DNA of 64,000 nt, from positions 28,878 through 92,877 of the forward strand of contig CAMNRM010000010.1 in the NCBI GenBank assembly GCA_946553025.1. Direction: 5' to 3'. A program made the position numbers and the translations under genes. The DNA is from an uncultured Clostridium sp. GTDB lineage: Bacteria > Bacillota > Clostridia > Lachnospirales > Lachnospiraceae. This document shows, in pieces, positions 7,557 through 16,700 of this stretch. The notes beneath the pieces are model-generated. The model ran no database searches and was not told where the DNA came from. It saw only the letters and a list, made by a program, of their open reading frames with translations. Every line of letters starts with the position of its first letter. The first letter of the stretch is position 1.

Positions 7557-10500
7557 ATGAAAGAACGAATTAACCGACTGGCCAGAGGTATGCTGGATAT
7601 GGATGTTCCGCAGATTACAGGGCTTCCGGAGAAAATTATAGAAACCGTTTCGGCGGGAAAAAGGGAAACCAGGGAATTTTTTGTCAGCAGTGCAAATAAT
7701 CTTCACATTAAGGGCCTGGTTTATACCAATCATACCAGAGTAATGGTAGAAAATGCTTCCTTTGGGGGCCTGCGCAACCGGATTTCCTATCTGGTGGACG
7801 CAAGCTTCTTAGAAGACGGCGATGTGATCAGCGGGGCTTTTGAACTGGTGACGAATGGCGGAGAGATTACCCTGCCTTTTATTTTTACTGCCCGTTTAGG
7901 GGCTTCCGGGCAGACGCTTGCAGGCTTAAAAACCGTGCGGGATTTTGCCGCTATGGCAAGAAAGCAACCGGAAACAGCACTCAGGCTGTTTAATTATCAG
8001 GATTTTACGGAAACGCTTTTTATGCAGGATATCCATATCCGCACCATTTACGACGGGTTAAAGGGTCATGGGGACCGGGAAAACCAGCTGGAGGAATTTC
8101 TGGTTGCCTTAGGGGAAAAGCGTCCAACCGCGATTTCTATAAAAAAAGAACACCGAAAATATACCTATGCAAACGAAATGATTTATGATGAACTTGAAGT
8201 AAAGAAAAACTTCTGGGGCTATGTGTCGCTGACGGTAAAGGCGGATGCAGGCTTTTTGGATTTGCCGAAAAAACAGTTTAACAGTGCAGATTTTCAGGAC
8301 GGCATTTGCAGGATTCCCTATCGGATTCTTGGCGAGAGGCTTCATCAGGGAAAAAATCTGGGAAGCATTCTTGTACACACGCCCAGAGAGTCTTTCCTTG
8401 TTTCGTTTGAAGTGGATATGGAAAATGCGGGGGATAACGGCAGGGAGAGCCGCCATCGCTTTAAAAAATCCCTGGGACAGTTTATGGCCCTGCGCCTGGA
8501 GGCGGCCTGCGGCTTAAAAACCATGGGTTCCCTCCGGCGGAGGATGATTAAAGAACTGGATGTGATGAAGAGCGAGCCTTGGGATCAGGATCTGGCCTCG
8601 CTTTGGATGGCAGAGATTTTACTTTCGGCCGGAAAGAAGGAACAGGCGGCGCTGGAACTGGAGATGCGGCGGGAAGAAATCTTTATGGGCCGCCGGGATC
8701 ACCTGGAGTATTACTGCTTTTTCCAGTACATCACGCAGAAGCTTCAGAAAAACCTGACCAAAAAAGAATCCCTGCTTCGCCTTGTCCGCAAATGCCTGAC
8801 GGACAGGGAACATCCTTTTTTGTTTTTCCTGCGGATGGAATTAGACGACGAGGCCATGGAAACGCCGCTCACTCTTTTTAACGAGATGACGCAGCTCTAT
8901 GACGACGGTCTTCACAGCCCGTTTCTGTATCTGCAGGCGCTGAAATTATTGCAGCAGCACATCGGGCTTTTGCAGAAGATGGATTCTTTTATGCTGCAGG
9001 TTCTGTATTTCGGAGCCAGAAAAGGGATTATCGGGGAGGAGATGGCGCTTGCCGTTGCCTGGGTTGCCAAAGAAGAGCGGCAGTACCTTCGTCTTCTTCA
9101 CCGCACGCTCGTGCTGCTGTACAGACAATATCCGCAAAAGGATATACTTGAGGCAGTCTGCGGGCTGATGATTAAGGGCGATTGCAGAAAAGCGTCGGAT
9201 TTTGCATGGTATGAGCGGGCTTTGGAAGCGGAAATCACGCTGACCAGACTGTATGAATATTATTTATATTCCCTTCCCCAGGATTATCATCACCTGCTGC
9301 CCAAGGAAGTTTTGCTTTATTTTTCTTATGGACATGACCTGGATCGCCGAAGTAAAGCTGTGTTGTATAAAAATATGCTTCTCTATCTTGAACCATCTTC
9401 CAGGATTTACCAGGAGTATGAGAAGGATATGGAACAGTTTGCCATGGAACAGCTTTTTTGCGGTCAGGTGGATAATCCCACGGCGGTGCTTTACAGCCGC
9501 ATGATTTACCGGGATATGATCGACGACCGGGTAGCCCGGGTTCTGCCCTCGATTCTGCGCACATGCCGGATTTCCTGTACGAATCCGCAGGTAAACAGCG
9601 TGGTTGTCCGCTATGAGGAGTTTCTGGAAGAGGAAATTTATCCGATCGTGGAGGGGGAAGCCTACGTCCCGCTGTTTTCCGACCGGGCCGTGCTCTTGTT
9701 CCAGGATGCTTTCGGCAATCGCTACATGAATATCGCCTACACCAAAACGCCGATTATGGAGCAGCCGGAGCTGGAGGAGAGGTGTTTTGCCATCTATCCG
9801 GGACATCCCATGCTCTGTATGGCGGCCTGCCGGGCGATTGCCGCAGCCGAGGAGATGAACGAGGCCGGGGTGGAGATTCTGGAACGTTCCTTAACCGAAC
9901 TTCCCTTAAACTTTCTCTACCGGAAAATCCTGCTTTCCAGGGTGATACGCTATTACCAGAAGCAGGCGGAAGACCTTGACCGGGTTTTAGCCGAGGGGAA
10001 ACGGCCGGGCGGCACGGAAAATCCCTGCACCTACCTGCTGACTTTGGATATTGCGGCGCTTAACCGTCAGGAAAGGCTTTCGGTCTGCAGCACGCTGATC
10101 TGTCAGGATTATCTGGAAGAAGCTTACCTTCGCTTAAAAACCTACGGCTGGGAGGGGATGGAGTGGAAGCGTCTGGAAAAACTCTGCAGCAAGACGATTT
10201 TGGCCAATCTCTTTGATCAGGATTATTTTCTTTTAAACCTGTCCTATCAGGTTTTTGCCCAGAACCGTGCTGACCGTGTTATCTTAGATTATCTGTGCGA
10301 ACATTATAACGGAAACTCGATACAGATGTATAAGCTTTTAACCCAGTCCATTTCCGCGCAGGTAGAAACCTATGATTTAGAGGAACGGCTGCTCTGCCAG
10401 ATGATGTTTTCCGGCAGAACCAACCACCTGGACAAGACCTTTAACTTTTACAAGAACCGGAAGAAGATGAGCGATCCGGTGAAGGCAGCCTATTTTACCA

Positions 10501-11159
10501 CAAAGTCCATCGGCTATTTTCTTATGCACCAGACGGCAAATGAGGAGGTTTTTTCATTTCTGGAATCGGTTATGGGCCGTTCGGAAAATATGGAAAAATT
10601 CCCCATCATCTATCTCCTGGCATTGACCCGGTATTATTCGGAGTGCCGGATGCTGGATGATAACCAGAAAAAGCTTTGTCAGAGGATGAATGAACATCTG
10701 ATCGAGAAAGGACTGGTCTTTCCTTATACCAAGAAGCTTTCCCGGTTTATCCCGGTTCCGCAGGAAATTATGGACAAGGCCATGGTTGCCTATGAGGGGA
10801 ACAGGGAAGATCGGATCTCCCTTATGGTTCGTATCCTTCCGGATGAAAGGGAGTTTCACCGGGAGGAAATGCGGCGGGTTTATCAGGGGATGTTTATCTG
10901 CCAGAAGGTACTCTTTGAGGGCGAAACCATGGAGTACCAGATTTACCGCCGAAAATCAAACGAAACCAAGGAAAAGGTAAAAGAGGGGAGCATTCACTGT
11001 GAACTGACGCCGGGAAGCTTAAAGGAAAGTCGTTTTGCCAGCTTAAATGAGATGGGGCTGTGTCTGAGTATGAAAGAGGAAGCAGGACTGAAAAAGAGCA
11101 TGAAGGATTATTTAATTAAAAATGCCGCATTAGAGGAACTGTTTCCTGTGATTGAATAA
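7557..11159 (+). CDS. Giant 1200-residue DUF5717-type protein with helical repeats
   Basis: A very large protein with no signal peptide or membrane segment. Residues about 1-115 look like a beta-rich domain. The remainder is almost entirely amphipathic helices with repeated Leu/Tyr-rich segments, as in TPR-like solenoids. I match it from memory to DUF5717, a family nearly confined to Lachnospiraceae-like Clostridia with no assigned function. It is followed without a gap by a DUF5716-type gene and a TPR-like gene. The ATG at 7557 has GGGTGA 6 bases upstream and lies about 87 bases after a strong promoter. A scaffold role is only inferred from its repeats and size. Confidence 0.75.
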   Translation: MKERINRLARGMLDMDVPQITGLPEKIIETVSAGKRETREFFVSSANNLHIKGLVYTNHTRVMVENASFGGLRNRISYLVDASFLEDGDVISGAFELVTNGGEITLPFIFTARLGASGQTLAGLKTVRDFAAMARKQPETALRLFNYQDFTETLFMQDIHIRTIYDGLKGHGDRENQLEEFLVALGEKRPTAISIKKEHRKYTYANEMIYDELEVKKNFWGYVSLTVKADAGFLDLPKKQFNSADFQDGICRIPYRILGERLHQGKNLGSILVHTPRESFLVSFEVDMENAGDNGRESRHRFKKSLGQFMALRLEAACGLKTMGSLRRRMIKELDVMKSEPWDQDLASLWMAEILLSAGKKEQAALELEMRREEIFMGRRDHLEYYCFFQYITQKLQKNLTKKESLLRLVRKCLTDREHPFLFFLRMELDDEAMETPLTLFNEMTQLYDDGLHSPFLYLQALKLLQQHIGLLQKMDSFMLQVLYFGARKGIIGEEMALAVAWVAKEERQYLRLLHRTLVLLYRQYPQKDILEAVCGLMIKGDCRKASDFAWYERALEAEITLTRLYEYYLYSLPQDYHHLLPKEVLLYFSYGHDLDRRSKAVLYKNMLLYLEPSSRIYQEYEKDMEQFAMEQLFCGQVDNPTAVLYSRMIYRDMIDDRVARVLPSILRTCRISCTNPQVNSVVVRYEEFLEEEIYPIVEGEAYVPLFSDRAVLLFQDAFGNRYMNIAYTKTPIMEQPELEERCFAIYPGHPMLCMAACRAIAAAEEMNEAGVEILERSLTELPLNFLYRKILLSRVIRYYQKQAEDLDRVLAEGKRPGGTENPCTYLLTLDIAALNRQERLSVCSTLICQDYLEEAYLRLKTYGWEGMEWKRLEKLCSKTILANLFDQDYFLLNLSYQVFAQNRADRVILDYLCEHYNGNSIQMYKLLTQSISAQVETYDLEERLLCQMMFSGRTNHLDKTFNFYKNRKKMSDPVKAAYFTTKSIGYFLMHQTANEEVFSFLESVMGRSENMEKFPIIYLLALTRYYSECRMLDDNQKKLCQRMNEHLIEKGLVFPYTKKLSRFIPVPQEIMDKAMVAYEGNREDRISLMVRILPDEREFHREEMRRVYQGMFICQKVLFEGETMEYQIYRRKSNETKEKVKEGSIHCELTPGSLKESRFASLNEMGLCLSMKEEAGLKKSMKDYLIKNAALEELFPVIE

Positions 11160-11175
11160 GCAAGGGGGAATGTCG

Positions 11176-12399
11176 ATGGATGGACTGATCGTCGGGATGG
11201 ATTTATGCGGTGCCTACACCCAGGTCAGTTGTCTGGGAAAGGATAAGGTCTGGTCTTTTCCTACACAGATTTGTAAAAAGAAGCAGGAAAACCTGTGGTT
11301 TATCGGAGCGAAAGCCCATGAACTTATGCTGTCCGGGGAAGGCGTGATGGCCGATAAGCTGCTTAGCCAGGCAAGGCGGGAGCGCTCCGTGGTGATTGAC
11401 GGGGAAATGTTAAAGGGACGGGAATTGCTGCAGAAGTTTTTAAAGCTGGTTCTGGATCAGGTGCAGAGAGAATGTAATAACAGCCGTATCCAGCAGCTGG
11501 TGATTACCCTGCCCAGTATCGACAGCCTGATTATGGATCGTCTGCTCTACTGCGCGGATTATCTGGGGATATCCCGGGGACGTTTTCATGTGATCAGCCA
11601 TGGAGAAAGCTTTCTCTACTATGTTTTAAATCAAAAGAAAGAAATCTGGTCCAGCTATGTCGGCCTGTTTACCCTTTCCCAGAACGGCCTCCGCTATGAC
11701 GAGATGAAGGTACAGAAGGGAATAAAGCAGACGACGGTGATTTCCGATTATGAAAACCTGGACGAACATTTTGATTTGAACTTACTGGAAACGGATTCCG
11801 GGATCAGGAAGGCCGATCGTATGCTGTGCACATTTGCCGAGCGATTATTGGCGAAAAAATTATTTTCGGCAGTACTGCTGACCGGAATAGGGTTTGAAAA
11901 GCAGGAATGGGCATCCGATTTTATGGCTATGATCTGCAAGCGGCGGAAGGTTTACGGCGAAAGCTACCTCTTTGCCAAGGGAGCCGCCTACCGGGCCATG
12001 GATTATCTGCACGTTTCCAGCGAATTTCCCTATGTGATGATCTGTGAAGGGCGCTTAAAGGCTTCCGTTTCCATGGAAGTAATGCACAAGGAAAAACTTA
12101 CGCCCCTGGTGATTGCCGCTCCGGGAGATAACTGGTACGAAGTGCGGAGCACGCTGGAATTCATCCTGAATAATCAAAAAGAACTTGTTTTTCATATCCA
12201 GCACCTGGATTCACGCAGGAAAAATGAAGTTACGATTCCCTTAGATGAATTTCCCTCCCGCCCCAACCGGACGACCCGGGTGCAGATGCGGGTTGCCTTC
12301 TTAGATGAGCGGACGATGGTGGTTATCGTCCAGGACAAGGGCTTTGGCGAACTGTTTCCGGCTTCCAATGTTGTGATACGCAAGGAGATTTCATTATGA
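11176..12399 (+). CDS. DUF5716-type protein with degenerate Hsp70/actin-like fold
   Basis: A protein of 407 residues from the chosen start. The order of motifs recalls ASKHA (Hsp70/actin) ATPases: IVGMDLCGAYTQVS at the N terminus (phosphate-1 position), LVITLPS then RLLYCADYLGI then VISHGES in the middle, and VLLTGIGF and FAKGAAYRAM later. The phosphate-2 stretch reads YVGLFTLSQNG and lacks the usual D-x-GGG, so it may not hydrolyse ATP. It probably belongs to DUF5716. A TTG at 11152 and ATG at 11170 are other possible starts; AGGGGG at 11163-11168 is best spaced for the ATG at 11176. It overlaps the next gene by ATGA. Confidence 0.75.
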   Translation: MDGLIVGMDLCGAYTQVSCLGKDKVWSFPTQICKKKQENLWFIGAKAHELMLSGEGVMADKLLSQARRERSVVIDGEMLKGRELLQKFLKLVLDQVQRECNNSRIQQLVITLPSIDSLIMDRLLYCADYLGISRGRFHVISHGESFLYYVLNQKKEIWSSYVGLFTLSQNGLRYDEMKVQKGIKQTTVISDYENLDEHFDLNLLETDSGIRKADRMLCTFAERLLAKKLFSAVLLTGIGFEKQEWASDFMAMICKRRKVYGESYLFAKGAAYRAMDYLHVSSEFPYVMICEGRLKASVSMEVMHKEKLTPLVIAAPGDNWYEVRSTLEFILNNQKELVFHIQHLDSRRKNEVTIPLDEFPSRPNRTTRVQMRVAFLDERTMVVIVQDKGFGELFPASNVVIRKEISL

Positions 12400-13211
12400 G
12401 TTTACTGTTATGCCGGCTTGAACCGGTAAAGCACCCGTTTGTCGTTGCAGAACTGGGTGTTCGTCTGTTTTCCTCCCAGGAATTATGCTATGTCATCTAT
12501 GAAAATCCTCTGCTGGTGATGGAAGATTTTGTCGATGAACGGCTGATTCAGTTTATCCGGGAAGACCTGGATATGGATTTTCTGGCCGGAAAGCTGGAGA
12601 ACTGGAAGAAAAGCGGAGAAGACCCTGACAACATGCTTCTGCTGATTCTGGCCGAGTGTTCCTATTACACGTCGGGAGAGGTCAATCGCTACCGCCAGAC
12701 CCTGATTCAGCTTCGGAAAAAACATCCGGCTGAGTTTGGAAAAATCCGGGCGGACTATCTGTTTGGCCGACGTCAGTACGGCAGAAGCATTGTGCTGTAC
12801 GAAAAACTCCTGGAATTTCCCAAGGACAATGTAGTCAATGATTTATTTTTCAGCCGTGTATGGTGCTGTTTAGGTGCCTGCCATGCGCGGATGTTCCAGG
12901 CTGAAAAAGCTTATCGGGCGTATGAAAAGGCATATTTTTACGACAACCGCAACGAAAAGATTCTGGAACAGATTTATTACTTAAAAGCCATGTTTCCCAA
13001 TATCCCGATTGCTCCGCGGATGCAGTCCATGCTGAAACTGATTCGCAAAGAGGACTGGAACCAGCATATTGACCAGGCCCGAAAAAAAGGGGAAGAATCA
13101 GGGGCAGTAAAGGAACTGGATAAGCTGTTTTTAAAAGATGAGGCGCAGTGTATGGAGGGAGCCGCAAAGCTTGTGCAGCAGTGGAAGCAGGAATATCGGG
13201 GGATGATGTAG
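12396..13211 (+). CDS. Helical-repeat (TPR-like) protein
   Basis: A soluble protein of 271 residues. The region from about 85 to 205 has paired helices of TPR character: aromatic and small residues at TPR-like spacing, such as YRQTLIQLRKKHPAEFGKIRADYLFGRR and AEKAYRAYEKAYFYD. The start overlaps the previous stop as ATGA, so it is translationally coupled to the DUF5716-type gene. Together with the giant protein at 7557 it forms a three-gene set with no enzymatic signature, suggesting an assembly or chaperone-like complex. I do not recognise a named family. Confidence 0.75.
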   Translation: MSLLLCRLEPVKHPFVVAELGVRLFSSQELCYVIYENPLLVMEDFVDERLIQFIREDLDMDFLAGKLENWKKSGEDPDNMLLLILAECSYYTSGEVNRYRQTLIQLRKKHPAEFGKIRADYLFGRRQYGRSIVLYEKLLEFPKDNVVNDLFFSRVWCCLGACHARMFQAEKAYRAYEKAYFYDNRNEKILEQIYYLKAMFPNIPIAPRMQSMLKLIRKEDWNQHIDQARKKGEESGAVKELDKLFLKDEAQCMEGAAKLVQQWKQEYRGMM

Positions 13212-13224
13212 GAGGAAACAAACG

Positions 13225-13722
13225 ATGAAATATGTTTATTGTCCGCAATGCGGGGAAAAACTGGGGGCCAAAATAATTGGGGATGAAGGAGAAGTTCCTT
13301 TTTGTAAAGCCTGCAGCCGACCATGGTTTGACAGCTTTGCCACATGTACAATTACCTTAGTGATTAATGAGTATGATGAAGTTGCCCTGCTTCGCCAGGG
13401 CTATGTTTCGCAGGATTTTTATGTCTGCGTCGCAGGCTATATCAAGTGTGGGGAAACTGCGGAAGAAACCGCTGCCAGGGAGGTTTTTGAAGAACTTGGC
13501 CTGCCGGTGGAAGAACTCCGTTATACAAGAAGTTATTTTATGGAAAAAAACGATATGCTGATGCTGGCTTTTGAAGCCCGGGTAAAGAAAGCAGAGTTTA
13601 AGCTTTCACAGGAAGTTGACCGGGCAGACTGGCTGACCTTTGAAGAGGCCCATGGGAAAATGCGGCCGGGGAGCATAGCCATTCAGCTTTTGGAGCGTTA
13701 TTTTTCCGAAAAAAACCGATAG
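13225..13722 (+). CDS. Nudix hydrolase with N-terminal zinc ribbon
   Basis: A 165-residue protein with two parts. The first 35 residues hold a zinc ribbon made of C6-x2-C9 and C27-x2-C30. A Nudix fold follows, with a complete Nudix box from G71 to L93: G, five residues, E77, seven residues, then REVFEELGL. The architecture resembles NADH pyrophosphatase-type (NudC-like) enzymes, which cleave nucleoside diphosphate derivatives with Mg. The protein is shorter than full NudC, so the substrate is open. TAGGAGG lies 9 bases upstream of the ATG. It sits 13 bases after the TPR-like gene and may be the last gene of that operon. Confidence 0.9.
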   Translation: MKYVYCPQCGEKLGAKIIGDEGEVPFCKACSRPWFDSFATCTITLVINEYDEVALLRQGYVSQDFYVCVAGYIKCGETAEETAAREVFEELGLPVEELRYTRSYFMEKNDMLMLAFEARVKKAEFKLSQEVDRADWLTFEEAHGKMRPGSIAIQLLERYFSEKNR

Positions 13723-13781
13723 CATTGTGACCATACAGGAGGCGATGCGGTAACAGAATAGGATATAAGGGAGAGTGGATA

Positions 13782-16700
13782 ATGAAGCAGAAAATTGCTG
13801 CATTTTTAGTTATTTGTATGCTGCTTGAGATGCCAGGGGTTACACTGACAGCACAGGGAAGTACGAATAAACGTTTGGCAGAAGCTGCGCAGATTGTAAC
13901 GGTAGCTGCGGACAAAGAAGAGATTGAAAAACAGTTGGATACGGCAGGCGGACTCCGGCTGACGGTTAGAAATCTTTTGGGTGCACCAAACTGTAAGTTC
14001 CATATCTGGCTGGAGCCAAAGGGAAAGACGGCACAGCAGATGGAAGAAGACGAGTGGCCGGATGAAGAACTGGAAACCAAATGGGGCAGGGACCCGGAAA
14101 CAGAAAGTGCAATTATCGATGCTGTTTTTGAAAACCGTGAGATTCCGGCCGGAAAATATGTGCTTCATCTGGAAGGGGTAGGCCCTGCGGGATTTTATCT
14201 TCCCTATCAGCAGGATATCACCATCGAAGCCGGACAGACGTTAAAGCTTTTGCTGGCGAATGATTATCCGGAACATTATGACTATGAAAGCGAAAAAGAC
14301 AACAGCAGGCGCAAGATGGGCATTTTGGTTCCCGGAAACTTCCGTGCAGAGGAAAACGAAGATAAAGAAGAACTTTCCGAAGAAGACTTAAACGGGCTTT
14401 TAAGCTTTATCGACGGCAGGGAAACGCAGGAAGAATCGAAGGTTTACTATGATATGAACGGCGACGGCGAGGTCGATCTGCGGGATCTGGAGTATTTTGT
14501 ACGGTTTTATCACAATAAGGACAGACGTCTGGCTAAAGCCATTACGGCACCGCTGATTCTGCCTGGTATGGTGCAGCCTTTCGATCCGAGTAATGGAAAT
14601 GAGATTTCAGATAAGCAGATTCAGGAGTTATTTTCCAGAACCGAAGAAAAGCAGGACGGAATGCTGTCATTTTCCGGCGTGTTAAAGGATCATGATATTG
14701 CCGAAGGCAATCCGGTGGAACTAGCTGCAGGCTTTACCCGTCCCGCGACGATCGAAGGTTTTGTGATTTACCCGCAGACCGGGTCGTTAAATGCAATGAA
14801 AGACGGAGAAGTGGTTTTTGAAGGCGAAGACGGCACGACCTATACCGTGACAATAAAAGACGGAAAACAGGTCGGTGATCCGGCAAAAGACAGTTCGCGG
14901 AAAGCTGCACAGACGACCACGACATCGAAAAACAGTTCGGTGACTAAGGCGACATCGTCCACGGCTGAATCACCCAAGGCGACATCTTCTTCGGTTCGCC
15001 GTACTGCTGCGAACAGAACCTTGCAGAAATCGTCGGCCGTCCGGGCGAAAGCTTATGCTACAGAACAGAGCGAAATACAGGCTAAGGAAGCGGACGAGGA
15101 TAAGGGCATACAGGCAAAACCGGTAGTGATTGACCTGGGCAGCCAGATTCCGGTAAAGCGCATTATCATCCGTATCACGAAGACCATGGTGCAGAGCCAT
15201 TTAGCAGAAATTGCCCGCGTGGAATTTTTAAACGATATGGAAGATCATATTCCGGAGCCGGATCTTTCTATTCCGGACAGACTGAACGGAATTCCCGGAG
15301 ATGCTATGTTTACGGTCAATTGGCGCAATCAGCCGAATGTAACTGGTTATGTGGTTGCGGTAACCGGCAAAACCATGAAGAGCGACGACGAACTGGAAGA
15401 GAAATTCCCAGAACAGACGGCAAACACGATTACGGTTTCCGGTCTGGGCGGAGGAGAACTGGTTAATAACGACATTTATAAGGTTAAAGTTCGTTCGGTC
15501 AACGGCGACTGGAAAAGTCCCTGGAGTGAGGTTATCGAAGTAAGGCCGGAGGCGACAAAACGCCCTGAGCCGCCGGAGCAGATCTCGATTACGGGCGGTT
15601 CCCAGAAGCTTACCGTTAGCTGGAAGAAAATGAAGAGTACGGACTCCTATAATCTGTACTACCGGGAAAAGACAGGAACAGACACAGAATTTACAGCCAT
15701 TGAAGGAATTACAGGAACCTCGAAGGAGATTACCGGATTAAAAGACAGCACGACCTATGAACTGTATATGACCGGACAGAATCAAATCGGGGTCAGCGAT
15801 CCGTCCGAACGCTATGAAGGAAAAACCATTATTGTTGTACCGCCGGTAACACCGAACTTTAAACTCTTAAATGTTCCCAAGAAAGGCGGTGGGCCTTCGG
15901 ATAAGATTGTCAGTGTAAATAATCACGGCAACAGCGTGGCCTGTGATGAGTTTGCCACCGTGGACGGAATCTTTGAAACTTCCTGGATTAGAAATGACTG
16001 GGATGCCGGATGTGTTTACTTTGACAACAATAAGTCCCCGATCATTACCTTTGACCAGGCGTATAAGATGGATACGGTAGTGATTATTCCGGATTATGAG
16101 CAGAAGTTTAATTATTCGGGATGCAAGCTTGTTTACTGGGATGAAGAGGATAAACAGGGAATTGCAGAAGGACGGCTTACCCGTCTGCTGGATAAGGACG
16201 GAATTCCTTACTATGAATTTATTGCCAAAGAACCATTTACAGCGAAAAAGGTTCGTGTGGCGGTAACAACCGGTTATAACCGAAGGATTAGTTTTGCCGA
16301 GTTAAAATTCTATGAGTATTATTCTCTGGAAGACGAAATCTTTGACATGTACACGGATACCCTCCACATCATGCTGAAAGACGATGTTACCGAGGATAAG
16401 ATTAACGGATTTTATGAGCGTCTGGAGTATGTCGATCCGGTATCCGGTGAGAAAACGCCGCGCTATGCGTTCTTAAAGCAGGAACTGGATAATGCCATGG
16501 ATCTTCTGCACAATAAGGGAAGTATCGGCAGAATTCTCTATCTGGATGACAAGCTGACCAAGCGCAGTGACGGCCATATTAACTTTGGCGGCGGGTTAAA
16601 TACCTGGCAGCCTCTTGGCGTTACCGGTCTTGCCGGTGATAAGGTCATCCTGTATGTCGGCGGTGACGGAAAGATTGAAGGCGACAGCACAAGCTTAAGC

